This document shows positions 5,648 through 6,724 of a stretch of DNA of 6,724 bases, in pieces. Within the stretch, counting starts at the first letter, position 1, and every line of letters starts with the position of its first letter. A program made the position numbers and the translations under genes. The stretch covers positions 6,775 through 13,498 of the forward strand of contig PKWK01000357.1 of NCBI GenBank assembly GCA_003133205.1, written 5' to 3'. Origin of the DNA: Granulicella sp. Its GTDB lineage: Bacteria > Acidobacteriota > Terriglobia > Terriglobales > Acidobacteriaceae. Below the pieces are notes generated by a model, which searched no databases, had not been told where the DNA came from, and worked only from the letters and a program-made list of their open reading frames with translations.

Positions 5648-6724
5648 CTATTCGCCGTAATAATCGAGGCCGAGGTGCGTGATCAGGTCTTGGCCCATGA
5701 TGTGCCGCAGCGTGTTCTTCATCTTCATCGACTGGATGAAGAGGTCGTGCTCGGGATAGACGCCCTTGGCGCTGTCCGGAGCCTTGAAGTAGAAGCTGAG
5801 CCATTCCTGGATGCCCAGTCCGCGCAGGCTAGGAGTGCGTGCGGCGAGGTCCATGAAGAGGCACAGATCGAGTGCGAGCGGCGCGGCAAGAATCGAGTCG
5901 CGGCACAGGAAATCGACCTTGAGCTGCATCGGGTAGCCGAGCCAACCGAAGATATCGATGTTGTCCCAACCCTCTTTGTTATCACCACGAGGCGGGTAAT
6001 AATTAATGCGAACTTTGTGGAATATGTCCTTGTAGAGATCGGGATAGAGATCGGGCTGCAGGATCATGTCCAACAGGCCGAGCTTCGACTCTTCCTTGGT
6101 CTTGAACGACTCGGGATCGTCCAGCACTTCGCCGTCCCGGTTGCCCAGAATATTGGTCGAGTACCAGCCTGAAACGCCGAGCATACGCGTCTTGAACGCT
6201 GGCGCGAGAACGCTCTTGATAAAGGTCTGGCCGGTCTTGAAGTCCTTGCCGCAGATGGGCGCGTTCATCTTGCGCGAGAGTTCGTTGAGCGCGGGAATAT
6301 CGACGGTGAGGTTGGGCGCGCCGTTGATGAATGGAATGCCTTCCTTGAGCGCGGCCCACGCGTACATCTGCGAGGGAGCGATACCCGGGTCATCGTTGTC
6401 GAGGCCCTTCTCGAATGCGGCCAGCGACTGGTGGACGGCGGACTCTTCGAGGAAAATCTCGGTTGAGCCGGTCCAGATCAGCACCTGGCGGTCGGTCCTG
6501 GTCTTGAACTCGGCGATGTCGTTGCGAAGCTGGCTGGCGAGGTCGCACTTGTTCTTGCCCTTCTTGATGCGCTTGCCGGTCAGGCGCTTGACGTAATACT
6601 GGTCGAAGGCGGCGGGCATGGGCTCGATCGACTCGAGGAAGGGACGGATCTGGTCGAGTTGGTCGCGGTCGAGCACCTGGGCGGTCCTCGCGGCGTCGTA
6701 GAGATTGCCGCCGAAGATGTCCCA
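5648..6724 (-). CDS. ino1: myo-inositol-1-phosphate synthase, 5' end beyond the window
   Basis: This NAD-dependent cytoplasmic enzyme converts glucose 6-phosphate to 1L-myo-inositol 1-phosphate, the first step to inositol lipids and related solutes. 358 residues are visible; the frame stays open to the window edge, reading WDIFGGNLYDAARTAQ before the GTG at 6676, which is therefore internal. Full enzymes of this type have roughly 430-450 residues, so the missing part is the first nucleotide-binding segment. Visible family blocks, numbering from the GTG codon, are TGSTEIF (69-75), INGAPNLTVDIPAL (117-130), GKDFKTGQTFIKSVLAPAF (143-161), GVSGWYSTNILGNRDG (167-182), FKTKEESK (191-198, containing the Lys matching the conserved substrate-site Lys of the yeast enzyme), and LCRDSILAAPLALDL (257-271). 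It is the upstream partner of the urocanase-like gene, 15 bases apart. No odd residue changes were noticed. Confidence 0.95.
   Translation of the reverse strand, partial: WDIFGGNLYDAARTAQVLDRDQLDQIRPFLESIEPMPAAFDQYYVKRLTGKRIKKGKNKCDLASQLRNDIAEFKTRTDRQVLIWTGSTEIFLEESAVHQSLAAFEKGLDNDDPGIAPSQMYAWAALKEGIPFINGAPNLTVDIPALNELSRKMNAPICGKDFKTGQTFIKSVLAPAFKTRMLGVSGWYSTNILGNRDGEVLDDPESFKTKEESKLGLLDMILQPDLYPDLYKDIFHKVRINYYPPRGDNKEGWDNIDIFGWLGYPMQLKVDFLCRDSILAAPLALDLCLFMDLAARTPSLRGLGIQEWLSFYFKAPDSAKGVYPEHDLFIQSMKMKNTLRHIMGQDLITHLGLDYYGE

Noticed and set aside
5648..6676. The GTG at 6676 as the true start of inositol-phosphate synthase
   Set aside because: The frame continues upstream to the window edge with WDIFGGNLYDAARTAQ, which fits the family, so the gene is cut by the window rather than starting there.

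Overview
The window is high-GC, densely coding DNA carrying six protein genes, one of them cut by the right edge, with short intergenic gaps. The gene content, protein style and GC bias suggest a soil-type Acidobacteriota chromosome (Terriglobia, i.e. relatives of Granulicella, Terriglobus or Edaphobacter). This is an impression from protein similarity, not a proven placement. There are no rRNA or tRNA genes, insertion sequences or CRISPR arrays.

Left part (1-2889). An AT-richer non-coding stretch (1-182) holds three spaced copies of a GTTTTgAAGATCTTGCA-type motif. Then come two genes on the minus strand, read right to left: a SAM-dependent O-methyltransferase (1864-2889) followed by a 14-helix DHA2-type drug exporter (183-1781). 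They look like a modify-and-export pair. A 17-bp near-perfect palindrome lies upstream of the methyltransferase. A long inverted repeat in the 82-base gap swallows the start codon of the exporter, which suggests control of its translation.

Middle (3035-4870). A stand-alone GlmS isomerase-domain protein (minus strand) is divergent from the ribosome-assembly GTPase EngB (plus strand). The 54-base gap between them carries a perfect 12-bp palindrome. The GlmS-like protein keeps all the sugar-phosphate isomerase residues but has no glutaminase domain.

Right part (4883-6724). Two minus-strand genes are separated by 15 bases: myo-inositol-1-phosphate synthase (5' end outside the window), then a 249-residue protein whose first half resembles the NAD-binding Rossmann domain of urocanase with the rest of urocanase missing. 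A perfect 12-bp stem lies just inside the start of this second gene. This urocanase-like protein coupled to inositol synthesis is the most likely undescribed biology here; the start-codon hairpin of the exporter is the most striking non-coding structure.
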